Shown: piece after piece, positions 7,364-14,267 of the stretch
Layout of the letters: every line of letters begins with the position of its first letter
How positions within the stretch are numbered: position 1 is the first letter of the stretch
From: Bacteroidaceae bacterium
GTDB lineage: Bacteria > Bacteroidota > Bacteroidia > Bacteroidales > Bacteroidaceae
Direction: 5' to 3'
DNA length: 19,981 nt
Assembly (NCBI GenBank): GCA_900770705.1
Contig: CAAGLF010000067.1
Location: 1-19,981 of the forward strand
The notes under the pieces: model-generated
The model's database searches: none
What the model saw: only the letters and a program-made list of their open reading frames with translations
What the model was told of the DNA's origin: nothing
Position numbers and translations under genes: made by a program

Positions 7364-7481
7364 CAAATTACCCCCCCCTTAAAACGGCGGAAGAGCAAGA
7401 CAACAACAGGGCGTATTGCAGTTGTATAGACAGAGCCACGTTCCTATTCTTTTTCGTGATAATAAATGCTTTAACCGGCTG

Positions 7482-7489
7482 CAAAATTA
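7482..7489 (-). promoter_or_regulatory. Alternative -7 box TAATTTTG
   Basis: Minus-strand TAATTTTG followed by CA also fits TAnnTTTG. It would give an mRNA leader of about 240 nt for the GLUG gene. The -33 region is a T-rich stretch (GCTTTCC) rather than a clear TTTG, so this is a second candidate rather than the preferred one. Confidence 0.4.
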
Positions 7490-7524
7490 CATCTTTCTTT
7501 TGGAAAAGGAAAGCGCTGGTTCCC

Positions 7525-7565
7525 AAAAAACAACAAGTCACCCTCCTTGCTTCGGTGGAAGGGAC
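7525..7565 (-). terminator. Probable intrinsic terminator of the Mrp gene
   Basis: On the minus strand, CCCTTC pairs with GGAGGG (one U-G pair; plus coordinates 7541-7563) and is followed by TTGTTGTTTTTT (7536-7525). It begins 14 bp after the Mrp stop codon. Confidence 0.55.
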
Positions 7566-7576
7566 GGCAGGCAGGC

Positions 7577-8683
7577 CTACTTGCCACCCTTCATCTCCAC
7601 AATCTCCGTGGGCGGCAGTGTGCGGTTGCGCTGCTCCGTCTCCGCCACCACGCGCAGGGCCAACTCCCGATAGATACGGCCGGTCAGCGAGTCGGCCTGC
7701 ACGGCAGCCGGCTCCCCCGCGTCGCCACTCTCGCAGATGGACTGCACGAGGGGAATGGCCGCCAGCAGCGGCACCTCCATCTCCTCGGCCAGCCGCCTGC
7801 CACCGTCGCGCCCGAAGATATAGTAGCGGTTCTCCGGCAGTTCGGCAGGTGTGAACCAGGCCATATTCTCCACCAGCCCGAGTATAGGCACATTGACCTT
7901 CTCGTTGCGGTACATATCAATGCCCTTGCGTGCGTCGGCCAGGGCCACCTGCTGGGGAGTCGTCACGATGACAGCCCCCGTCACCGCCAGGTTCTGCAGC
8001 AGGGTCAGATGGATGTCGCCCGTGCCCGGCGGCGTGTCGAGAATGAAGTAATCCAACTCGCCCCAGTCGGCGTCGGCCAGCAGCTGCTTCAGGGCATTCG
8101 AAGCCATACCGCCGCGCCACAGCGTGGCTGTCTCGGGACGGACAAAGAAACCTATACTCAGGATTTTCACTCCGTACTTCTCTGCCGGGATGAGCAACTG
8201 CCTGCCGTCCTTCATCTCGGCAAAGACATCGATGTGCTCCATCTGGAACATCTTGGGCACACTCGGACCGAAGATGTCGGCATCGAGCAGTCCCACGCGG
8301 TAGCCCGCAGCTGCCAACGCCACAGCGAGATTGGCAGCCACCGTGCTCTTACCCACGCCGCCCTTGCCACTGCTGACGGCAATGACGTTGCGCACGCCGG
8401 GAAGCAGCTTGCCCGGTTCGGGGCGTGCCGCCTGCGTGGTCTTCACGGCAATGGCCACGTGCACATCGGGGCTCACGTAGGTATGTATGGCCGTCTCGGC
8501 CGCCTTGAGCACACTGCGCTTGAAGGGGTCCGTGTCCTTCTCGAACAACAAGGAGAAGCTGACGTTCATCCCGTCGATACGGAGGTCGTCCTCCACCATG
8601 CCGGCTTCAATCAGGTTTTTGCCGGTGCCCGGATAGCGTACTGTCAGGAGTGCGTCGGTAATAAGTTTGGGATAGAGTTGCAT
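7577..8683 (-). CDS. mrp: Mrp/ApbC family P-loop ATPase, iron-sulfur carrier type
   Basis: This is a cytoplasmic ATPase of the Mrp/ApbC/Nbp35 family, whose characterised members carry or transfer [4Fe-4S] clusters to apoproteins. It has 368 residues. An N-terminal MIP18/DUF59-like domain spans about 1-80. The deviant Walker A motif SSGKGGVGKST is at 104-114, DADIFGPSVPKM at 134-145 and LDTPPGTGDIHLT at 215-227. The usual C-terminal CxxC cluster ligand is absent: the equivalent segment reads VENMAWFTPAELPENRYYIFG (271-291) with no cysteine. The gene follows the Dabb-domain gene by 34 bp and is the last of the trpS-to-mrp run, ending at a probable terminator. The start ATG at 8683 fits the family N-terminus. 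Confidence 0.93.
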   Translation of the reverse strand: MQLYPKLITDALLTVRYPGTGKNLIEAGMVEDDLRIDGMNVSFSLLFEKDTDPFKRSVLKAAETAIHTYVSPDVHVAIAVKTTQAARPEPGKLLPGVRNVIAVSSGKGGVGKSTVAANLAVALAAAGYRVGLLDADIFGPSVPKMFQMEHIDVFAEMKDGRQLLIPAEKYGVKILSIGFFVRPETATLWRGGMASNALKQLLADADWGELDYFILDTPPGTGDIHLTLLQNLAVTGAVIVTTPQQVALADARKGIDMYRNEKVNVPILGLVENMAWFTPAELPENRYYIFGRDGGRRLAEEMEVPLLAAIPLVQSICESGDAGEPAAVQADSLTGRIYRELALRVVAETEQRNRTLPPTEIVEMKGGK

Positions 8684-8717
8684 AAGTCTTGTATATTGAA
8701 TAAAACAGCCGCTCTGG

Positions 8718-9020
8718 TTACACTTCGTAGTCGACGACTACACGGCTTTCGCGGATAGCATGGCAATGTTCGGATATGGTCTGATGGGCCGGGTGCTGGC
8801 GGTAGCGCTCCAAGGCCTCACGGTTTTCTACATCGAGCGTCAGCACGGCGTCGTAGGCCATCGGGCTATGGCTGCAGTTGATACCGACTTCGAGGCGTTT
8901 GATCTCTGGCACCGCTCCGCAGAGTGCTTCGAGGTGCTGTTTCATCCAGAGTGCGTGTTCGCGGCGTTCCTTGCCTTCGGCGCCATCTATGAAGCGCCAC
9001 ATTACGACGTGTCTTAACAT
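8718..9020 (-). CDS. Dabb (stress-responsive A/B barrel) domain protein
   Basis: This 100-residue single-domain protein starts MLRHVVMWRF and includes LEVGINCSHSPMAYDAVLTL and YRQHPAHQ, the recurrent pattern of the Dabb ferredoxin-like family, which forms dimeric alpha/beta barrels. Members range from stress-induced proteins of unknown role to small cyclases and decarboxylases; nothing here picks one. It lies 36 bp downstream of trmB and 34 bp upstream of mrp on the same strand, probably within a longer transcript. The length matches the family. Confidence 0.85.
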   Translation of the reverse strand: MLRHVVMWRFIDGAEGKERREHALWMKQHLEALCGAVPEIKRLEVGINCSHSPMAYDAVLTLDVENREALERYRQHPAHQTISEHCHAIRESRVVVDYEV

Positions 9021-9056
9021 AGTGATACTGGGATTTAGAGGGGTTAGTATGTATCT

Positions 9057-9836
9057 CTATCTGCTTGTTTGCAAACCGGAGCGTTTCTGCCGGTTGTAGC
9101 TGCGATAGCTGTCGAGTTCTATGTCGACTTCCGGTTCCTGCAGGGCTCCGGCGGCAGGCAGACGGAACTTCAGGTACTTGATGCTGAGACCGCGGTCGAG
9201 CCACTGCTGCTCATAGTAGGTGCGGATACCCAGAATGGAGCGCACCTCTGCGTCCTGTTCGGCACTAAGGGTGTGGTAGAGGTCGTTCGTGCGGAACTCC
9301 AGGGGCAGGCTGTTGACCTGCACCACATAGTCCGTATAGGTAAAGAGAAAGTTGGAGTCCGTTTTCAAGTGTATCAGCCCGTCGGGTTGCAGGAAACGGC
9401 GGTAACGCTCGAGAAAGTAGGTCGAGGTGAGTCGCTTGGTAGCTTTTCGCATCTGGGGGTCGGAGAACGTGAGCCATATCTCCGCCACTTCATCCCGGGA
9501 GAAGAAACGGTCGATAAATTCGATGTGCGTGCGGAGAAAGGCCACATTCTTCAGTCCCAGACGGAGAGAATCGGTGGCACCGGTCCACATACGCGCTCCC
9601 TTGATGTCGACACCGATAAAGTTCTTGTCGGGAAACAGCTGCGCCAGCCCCACGGTATATTCCCCCCGTCCGCAGCCCAGCTCAAGCACAATGGGGTGGT
9701 CGTTGCCGAAGAAGTCGGCGTGCCAGCGCCCTTTCAACGGAAAATCGTCCGGCATCTCAGGACGGACGAAGGGCGGTTCGAACACATGGGGATACGCTGC
9801 CATATCGGCAAACTTGGCCAGTTTATTCTTTCCCAT
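9057..9836 (-). CDS. trmB: tRNA (guanine-N7-)-methyltransferase
   Basis: This enzyme uses S-adenosylmethionine to methylate G46 in the tRNA variable loop. It has 259 residues. The SAM-binding motif LELGCGRGEY is at 51-60, NFIGVDIKGARMW at 72-84, and the family signature appears in a Bacteroidetes variant as IWLTFSDPQMRKATKRLTS (120-138). HLKTD lies further on, and the C-terminus holds the YEQQWLDRG segment that contributes to tRNA and SAM binding. The start codon at 9836 overlaps the last 14 bp of xseB, pointing to translational coupling. Confidence 0.95.
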   Translation of the reverse strand: MGKNKLAKFADMAAYPHVFEPPFVRPEMPDDFPLKGRWHADFFGNDHPIVLELGCGRGEYTVGLAQLFPDKNFIGVDIKGARMWTGATDSLRLGLKNVAFLRTHIEFIDRFFSRDEVAEIWLTFSDPQMRKATKRLTSTYFLERYRRFLQPDGLIHLKTDSNFLFTYTDYVVQVNSLPLEFRTNDLYHTLSAEQDAEVRSILGIRTYYEQQWLDRGLSIKYLKFRLPAAGALQEPEVDIELDSYRSYNRQKRSGLQTSR

Positions 9837-10023
9837 CTTGCAGCAGTTTGTTTACGTTGTCTTCCACTTGTGTAAGTCTTTCCTTGCAGTATTTCAGCAG
9901 CGACTGGGCTTCGGTGAGTTGCTGGCAGAGAGAGTCGATGTCCGCCTCCTCGCTTTCAAAGCCGCGCACCAGCTCTTCCAGCCGCTTCAGTGCCTGTGTG
10001 TAGCTGAGTGTCTTTTTAGCCAT
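9823..10023 (-). CDS. xseB: Exodeoxyribonuclease VII small subunit
   Basis: The 66-residue protein is helical with the expected pattern YTQALKRLEELVRGFE ... LCQQLTEAQSLLKYCKERL, which forms the coiled coil that binds the XseA stalk. Exo VII degrades single-stranded DNA in both directions and needs several XseB per XseA. The ATG shares 8 bp (ATGGCTAA) with the end of xseA, and the 3' end overlaps trmB by 14 bp, so all three are one tightly packed operon. Confidence 0.93.
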   Translation of the reverse strand: MAKKTLSYTQALKRLEELVRGFESEEADIDSLCQQLTEAQSLLKYCKERLTQVEDNVNKLLQDGKE

Positions 10024-11371
10024 ATAGTGAGCTTGTTGATTGCTTGTCGGTATGCGTCACGACACTTTCGGCCGTTCCGTGGCAGAAATGGGTGGTCAGC
10101 CTTTCACCGGGCTTCAACCGGGAAGCATCGCGCACCGCCCTGCCATTCAGCAGTGTGAGGGAGAAGCCCATCCGCAGTATCCGCTGCGGACTGGCCAGCG
10201 CCACATTCTTCTCCAGCAGTGCCAGCCTTTCCCTGGCCGAGCGCAGGTGCAGGGCAGTCGTGGTGCGAATCATCTTTTCGTCGGTCCTGAGGTCTTCCCG
10301 CCGCAGAGCGAGGGCTTGGCGCACGCTGGCCTGCACATCCTTTTCCATAGCCTGCAGACGTGAGCGGTGGTGGTGGAGGCTGCGGAGCAGGCTGCCGGAG
10401 CACTGATGCCCCAGTGCCGACAACTGTTCCCTCCGGGCTGTGAGCTGCCGGCGGAGCGCTATGGCCATCTGTCCGGAGAGTTCGTCGAGCAGTTTCCACT
10501 CCTGCCGGCGGATATCAATGAGGAAAGCAGCCACGGCCGTAGGGGTCTTGAATGCCGAGTGTGCCACCCTGTCTGCCACGGTCTCGTCGCGTTCGTGACC
10601 GATACCGGTCAACACCGGCAACGGGAACTGGGCGATATTGGCTGCCAATTCATACCGTTCGAAACCGCTGAGGTCGCTCACCGCTCCCCCGCCGCGTATG
10701 ATGACGACTGTATCCCACTTGTCCCTCTCTGCGGCTATGGTGTCGAGGGCGGAGATGACGCTCTGCTCTACCCCACTCCCTTGGAGTAGAGCCGGAAACA
10801 ACTGCAGATGGAAGGGATAGCCGGACTGTTCGAGTTGCCGGCAGAAATCACCAAATCCGGCGGCCGTGGGACTGGAAATGACAGCTATACGGCTGAGCGG
10901 GCGGGGCAAGGGGAGCTCTCTGTTCAGCTCCAGCACCCCATCGTCGGCCAAGCGCCGGAGTGTCTCCTGCCGTTGTCGGGCCATATCGCCCAGCGTGTAG
11001 ATGGGGTCGATGTCGACCACGTTGAGGGAATATCCGTATTGTTCGTGAAAGTCGATTTCTACCGTGAGCAGCACCTTCATCCCCGCCGTGAGGCGGCGGC
11101 CGGTGACTTGCTCAAACCGCGGACAGAGGCTCTGCCAGCGTCTATGCCAGATGTGTGCTGCGGCCCGGGCTATGATACCCTCGCCGGCGGCGGACTTTTC
11201 CACCAGTTCGAGGTAGCAGTGGCCTGTAGTCGCCGTGCGCGCCTCGAGCACCTCGGCTGTCACCCGATAACAGTAGGGCAGCACCTGCTCCAGCGCCGAG
11301 CGAACCAGGTTGTTCAACTCATAAAGCGAGAGCGTATCGGAGCTTTCGGGGTGATGGAGACAGCTGTTCAC
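10016..11371 (-). CDS. xseA: Exodeoxyribonuclease VII large subunit
   Basis: The catalytic subunit of Exo VII has 451 residues, the normal size. An N-terminal OB-fold (about 15-125) begins with LSLYELNNLVRSALEQ. The nuclease core (about 135-290) holds RIAVISSPTAAGFGDF (161-176), IIRGGGAVSDLSGFE (224-238) and PVLTGIGHERDETVADRVA (252-270) with conserved His/Asp residues. The long helical stalk (about 290-400) binds XseB. The start is a GTG at 11371: an in-frame TAA lies eight codons upstream and no ATG is available between it and the conserved N-terminus. It is 47 bp downstream of the S8 protease gene. Confidence 0.94.
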   Translation of the reverse strand: MNSCLHHPESSDTLSLYELNNLVRSALEQVLPYCYRVTAEVLEARTATTGHCYLELVEKSAAGEGIIARAAAHIWHRRWQSLCPRFEQVTGRRLTAGMKVLLTVEIDFHEQYGYSLNVVDIDPIYTLGDMARQRQETLRRLADDGVLELNRELPLPRPLSRIAVISSPTAAGFGDFCRQLEQSGYPFHLQLFPALLQGSGVEQSVISALDTIAAERDKWDTVVIIRGGGAVSDLSGFERYELAANIAQFPLPVLTGIGHERDETVADRVAHSAFKTPTAVAAFLIDIRRQEWKLLDELSGQMAIALRRQLTARREQLSALGHQCSGSLLRSLHHHRSRLQAMEKDVQASVRQALALRREDLRTDEKMIRTTTALHLRSARERLALLEKNVALASPQRILRMGFSLTLLNGRAVRDASRLKPGERLTTHFCHGTAESVVTHTDKQSTSSLYG

Positions 11372-11418
11372 AGACTTTTCGGGGCTTGTATCTTATGAAA
11401 CGAGGGGGGGGAGGAAGG

Positions 11419-12837
11419 CTATTTGCGCCGCGTCAGACTTTCGTAGGCTTTCCACATATCTGGAATGCCGTAGCCGAATATATTGTCAGGATGGCCGGCA
11501 TTGTTTCCGCTGAGACGGATGGCCTGTATCAGTTCCACGGGGGTCTTGTCGGGACAAGCCTGCAACAGACAGGCTGCTGCACCGCAGAGAATGGGGCAAG
11601 AGAAGGATGTTCCGTTGATGGAGACGACCTTGCCGTCGGCGGAGAAGGAGCGGGAGGCTCCACCCTGAGCCATCACGTCGGGCTTGATGCGGCCATCGGC
11701 GGTATTTCCCAGCGAGGAGAACCGTGTGTTTCTCCCTTTGGCATCCACAGCTCCTACTGCCAGCATATCGGTGGCATCGGCGGGGAAACCGATTTTCTTC
11801 CAGCGGTCGTTGCCACTGTTTCCGGCACTGTTGAGCAACAATATGCCGCGGCTGGCCGCCAATGAGGCCGAGCAGCTGTTGAGCGCGGTACGTCCGTCCT
11901 GCTCCCAATAGTTGTGGTTCATCTCCTGGTCGTCGAAGTGGTAGTAGCCCAAAGAACTGGTGATGATGTCTACACCGAGACTGTCGGCATACTCCACGGC
12001 GGCACACCAGTTGTCCTCTTCGACCAGCTGTTCTGATTCGCCATCTTCGGACACCAGCAGGTAGAAGGAAGCATCGGAGGCCGTACCCACCAGATTATAG
12101 GGTGTGTTGGCGGCTATGCAGGCCAGCACATTCATTCCGTGTTCCAACTCTTCGTAGACGTTCTTGTCGGGGCGTACGAAGTTGCGGGTGCCGAGAATGC
12201 GACAGTTCTTCAAGCCATCGATGACATCGGCATTGAAGAAGCCGCCGTCGATTACGGCAATGGTCACCCCTTCGCCTCGCCAACCTTTCTCGTGGAGGGG
12301 GCGCAGATTGAGCATATCGGTCTGCCCCTTGGCCGAGCCATAGAAGTCGGGCAGTGTGTCGCGGGTATTCTTCAAGAGGGAATGTCGGTCGATTTCCTTT
12401 TCCACCAGCAGGCTATCGGGGCTTTCCCACACCTTGCGGAAGCTTTTGACAAAGGGCAGACTGCCGAGACTGTGGATGGCCGACGAATCGGACGTCTCGA
12501 CCACCACTGTGTTGTTCCACTTGCTGCGATGCACGATTTTGAAGCCTTTCTGGGCTATCTGTTCGAGATAGACAGGTGTGACGGGCAGGTCGTGCTCGTC
12601 GACTTTGAGTTTAAACTTCCGGCGGCGCTCAATCGACTTGGGCGAGAGGAAGGCTTCGGGATGGCTTTTGGAGTAGGGGGAGTTCTTCTTGTCGGTCAGA
12701 CAGACGCGGTAGCGAAAGGCTTTCGGCACAGCGCGATATACTTCGGGAAGCTCTTCGTCTGCCGCCTCTGCCGGCTGGCCGGCGGTCTGCGAAGCAGTGC
12801 CCAAGAGCAGAGAAAGAAGGAAAAGTATCTTTTTCAT
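11419..12837 (-). CDS. Secreted subtilisin-family (S8) serine protease
   Basis: This 472-residue protein starts with a Sec signal peptide (MKKILFLLSLLLGTASQTAG). Residues 30-140 form a pro-domain-like region with VCLTDKKNSPYSKSHP and SPKSIERRRK, recurrent in Bacteroidetes S8 proteases. The subtilase domain (about 180-465) has a complete catalytic set: Asp197 in AVIDGGF, His233 in ELEHGMNVLA, the oxyanion Asn340 in NSAGNSG, and Ser411 in NGTSFSCP. There is no C-terminal sorting tail; the chain ends soon after the domain at ESLTRRK. It lies 77 bp downstream of trpS and 47 bp upstream of xseA. Targets are unknown. The flanking gap carries two copies of GGGGGGATGG (12859-12868 and 12878-12887) and no clear promoter box. 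Confidence 0.93.
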   Translation of the reverse strand: MKKILFLLSLLLGTASQTAGQPAEAADEELPEVYRAVPKAFRYRVCLTDKKNSPYSKSHPEAFLSPKSIERRRKFKLKVDEHDLPVTPVYLEQIAQKGFKIVHRSKWNNTVVVETSDSSAIHSLGSLPFVKSFRKVWESPDSLLVEKEIDRHSLLKNTRDTLPDFYGSAKGQTDMLNLRPLHEKGWRGEGVTIAVIDGGFFNADVIDGLKNCRILGTRNFVRPDKNVYEELEHGMNVLACIAANTPYNLVGTASDASFYLLVSEDGESEQLVEEDNWCAAVEYADSLGVDIITSSLGYYHFDDQEMNHNYWEQDGRTALNSCSASLAASRGILLLNSAGNSGNDRWKKIGFPADATDMLAVGAVDAKGRNTRFSSLGNTADGRIKPDVMAQGGASRSFSADGKVVSINGTSFSCPILCGAAACLLQACPDKTPVELIQAIRLSGNNAGHPDNIFGYGIPDMWKAYESLTRRK

Positions 12838-12914
12838 AAACGTACTTCAATGTGTAGCGGGGGGATGGCGTAAGAATGGGGGGATGGATACAAAGCACAA
12901 TCTGCGAGACAAGA

Positions 12915-14009
12915 CTACTGCCCGGCAAATTTGCGTGCCTGTTCGGCTATCAGTTCGGCGTCGTCGAAGTAGTTGATTTTCATAGCACGGCGTACATCCG
13001 ACAGTGTGTCGGCTGCCACGGCGCGTGCCTCTTCGGAACCGCGGCGCAGTATGTCGTAGATGGCGGGGATATCTTTTTGCAATTCCAGCCGGCGGGCACG
13101 GATGGGCTCCAACACCTCGTTGAGTATTTTTTCGAGGAACTTCTTGCACTTCACGTCGCCGAGTCCGCCTCGCTGATAGTGTGCCTTGAGTTCGTCGAGA
13201 TTCTGATAGTCGGTCCAGTAGCGCTGGAAATGCTCGTCGCAGCAGAATGCGTCGAGATAGGTAAAGACGCAGTTTCCCTCGATATGTCCGGGGTCGGTGA
13301 CGGCCAGGTGGGTGGGGTCGGTGTACATCGACATCACCTTCTTGTGCATCTCGTCTGCCGTTTCGGAGAGGTAGATGCAATTGCCCAGCGACTTCGACAT
13401 TTTAGCCTTTCCGTCTGTTCCGGGCAGGCGTAGGCAGGCCTGGTTGTCGGGCAGCATAATGCTCGGCTCCACCAGTGTGGGACCATATATGTGATTGAAG
13501 CGGCGCACGATTTCGGTGGCCTGCTCTATCATCGGCTTCTGGTCTTCGCCGGCGGGGACAGTGGTGGCGCGGAAAGCCGTAATGTCGGCGGCCTGCGAGA
13601 TGGGGTAGGTGAAAAAGCCCACGGGTATGCTCTGTTCGAAGCCGCGCATTTGTATTTCCGTCTTCACCGTGGGGTTTCGTTGCAGGCGGCTGACGGATAC
13701 CAGGTCCATAAAATAGAAGGAGAGTTCGCAGAGTTCGGGTATCTGGCTCTGTATGAACAAGGTCACCTTCTCGGGGTCGAGGCCGCAGGCCAGGTAGTCG
13801 AGCGCCACCTCTATTACATTCTGCCTCACTTTCTCGGGGTTCTCCATATTGTCCGTCAGTGCCTGTGCGTCGGCAATGAAGACAAACATTTTCCGGTAGT
13901 CTCCGGCATTCTGGAGTTCAACGCGTCGGCGCAGTGAGCCTACGAAGTGTCCGATATGCAGACGTCCCGTAGGCCGGTCGCCCGTCAGGATAATTTTTTC
14001 TTGTGACAT
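12915..14009 (-). CDS. trpS: Tryptophanyl-tRNA synthetase
   Basis: This class I aminoacyl-tRNA synthetase charges tRNA-Trp. It has 364 residues. The HIGH motif is at 18-21 in GDRPTGRLHIGHFVGSL and KMSKS at 203-207 in KAKMSKSLGN. Other family signatures include FIADAQALTD, FTYPISQAADI and VPAGEDQKPMIE. The length is slightly above that of typical bacterial TrpRS (about 330). A well-formed promoter lies just upstream, leaving a leader of only about 20 nt, so trpS is probably the first gene of the run S8 protease-xseA-xseB-trmB-Dabb-mrp. Confidence 0.96.
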   Translation of the reverse strand: MSQEKIILTGDRPTGRLHIGHFVGSLRRRVELQNAGDYRKMFVFIADAQALTDNMENPEKVRQNVIEVALDYLACGLDPEKVTLFIQSQIPELCELSFYFMDLVSVSRLQRNPTVKTEIQMRGFEQSIPVGFFTYPISQAADITAFRATTVPAGEDQKPMIEQATEIVRRFNHIYGPTLVEPSIMLPDNQACLRLPGTDGKAKMSKSLGNCIYLSETADEMHKKVMSMYTDPTHLAVTDPGHIEGNCVFTYLDAFCCDEHFQRYWTDYQNLDELKAHYQRGGLGDVKCKKFLEKILNEVLEPIRARRLELQKDIPAIYDILRRGSEEARAVAADTLSDVRRAMKINYFDDAELIAEQARKFAGQ

Positions 14010-14037
14010 CGTATTTTTCGTTTATGCTATTGGAGTG

Positions 14038-14069
14038 CAAAGGTAGTGCAAGAAGGGCAGAAAAGCAAA
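14038..14069 (-). promoter_or_regulatory. trpS promoter, -33 TTTG / -7 TACCTTTG
   Basis: On the minus strand TTTG (14069-14066) and TACCTTTG (14045-14038) are separated by 20 bp, matching the Bacteroidetes primary sigma factor consensus TTTG-N19/20-TAnnTTTG. The trpS ATG is at 14009. This is the best promoter in the window. Confidence 0.85.
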
Positions 14070-14182
14070 GAGAAAGCCCAAAAAACGCGATTACGGGGCC
14101 TGCAATCAGCATTACGAACATCCTCGGGGGAAACCTTGCAACCGGATTCGCTACATAAAATCATTTACCGTTATAAAAGGAA

Positions 14183-14213
14183 CTCCCACTGCGGCAATTT
14201 GCCACAGTGGGAG
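14183..14213 (-). terminator. Terminator of the GH29-GH16 unit
   Basis: A 15-bp stem, CTCCCACTGTGGCAA read on the minus strand against its partner, has a single U-G wobble and a minimal loop. It is followed on the minus strand by the U-rich TTCCTTTTATAA. It lies 54 bp after the GH16 stop codon. Confidence 0.85.
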
Positions 14214-14267
14214 TAGGATGAGGAATGATCGTGGAGATGGGGTGTCACATCGGCTGCGGACGAGGAT

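Larger units (their letters stand above)
7239..7576 (-). other. 338-bp intergenic leader of the GLUG gene
   Basis: No gene is supported in this gap. It holds, in transcription order, the terminator of the Mrp gene, a TAATTTTG box (7482-7489), a C8 run on the plus strand (7371-7378), a tandem 13-bp direct repeat (7338-7363), a TATATTTG box (7324-7331) and a 7-bp stem CTTCCGC/GCGGAAG (7282-7288 with 7308-7314), whose loop contains a second TGCC/GGCA pairing. If transcription starts at about 7317, the hairpin would be at the very 5' end of the mRNA. Confidence 0.6.

Noticed and set aside
8684..8717. Separate promoter for mrp
   Set aside because: No TAnnTTTG box with a properly spaced upstream element is present in the 34-bp gap; cotranscription with the Dabb gene is simpler.
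13918..14121. 67-codon minus-strand ORF with a hydrophobic N-terminus
   Set aside because: It spans the well-formed trpS promoter and overlaps the start of trpS in another frame; the hydrophobicity is a by-product of the T-rich promoter region.
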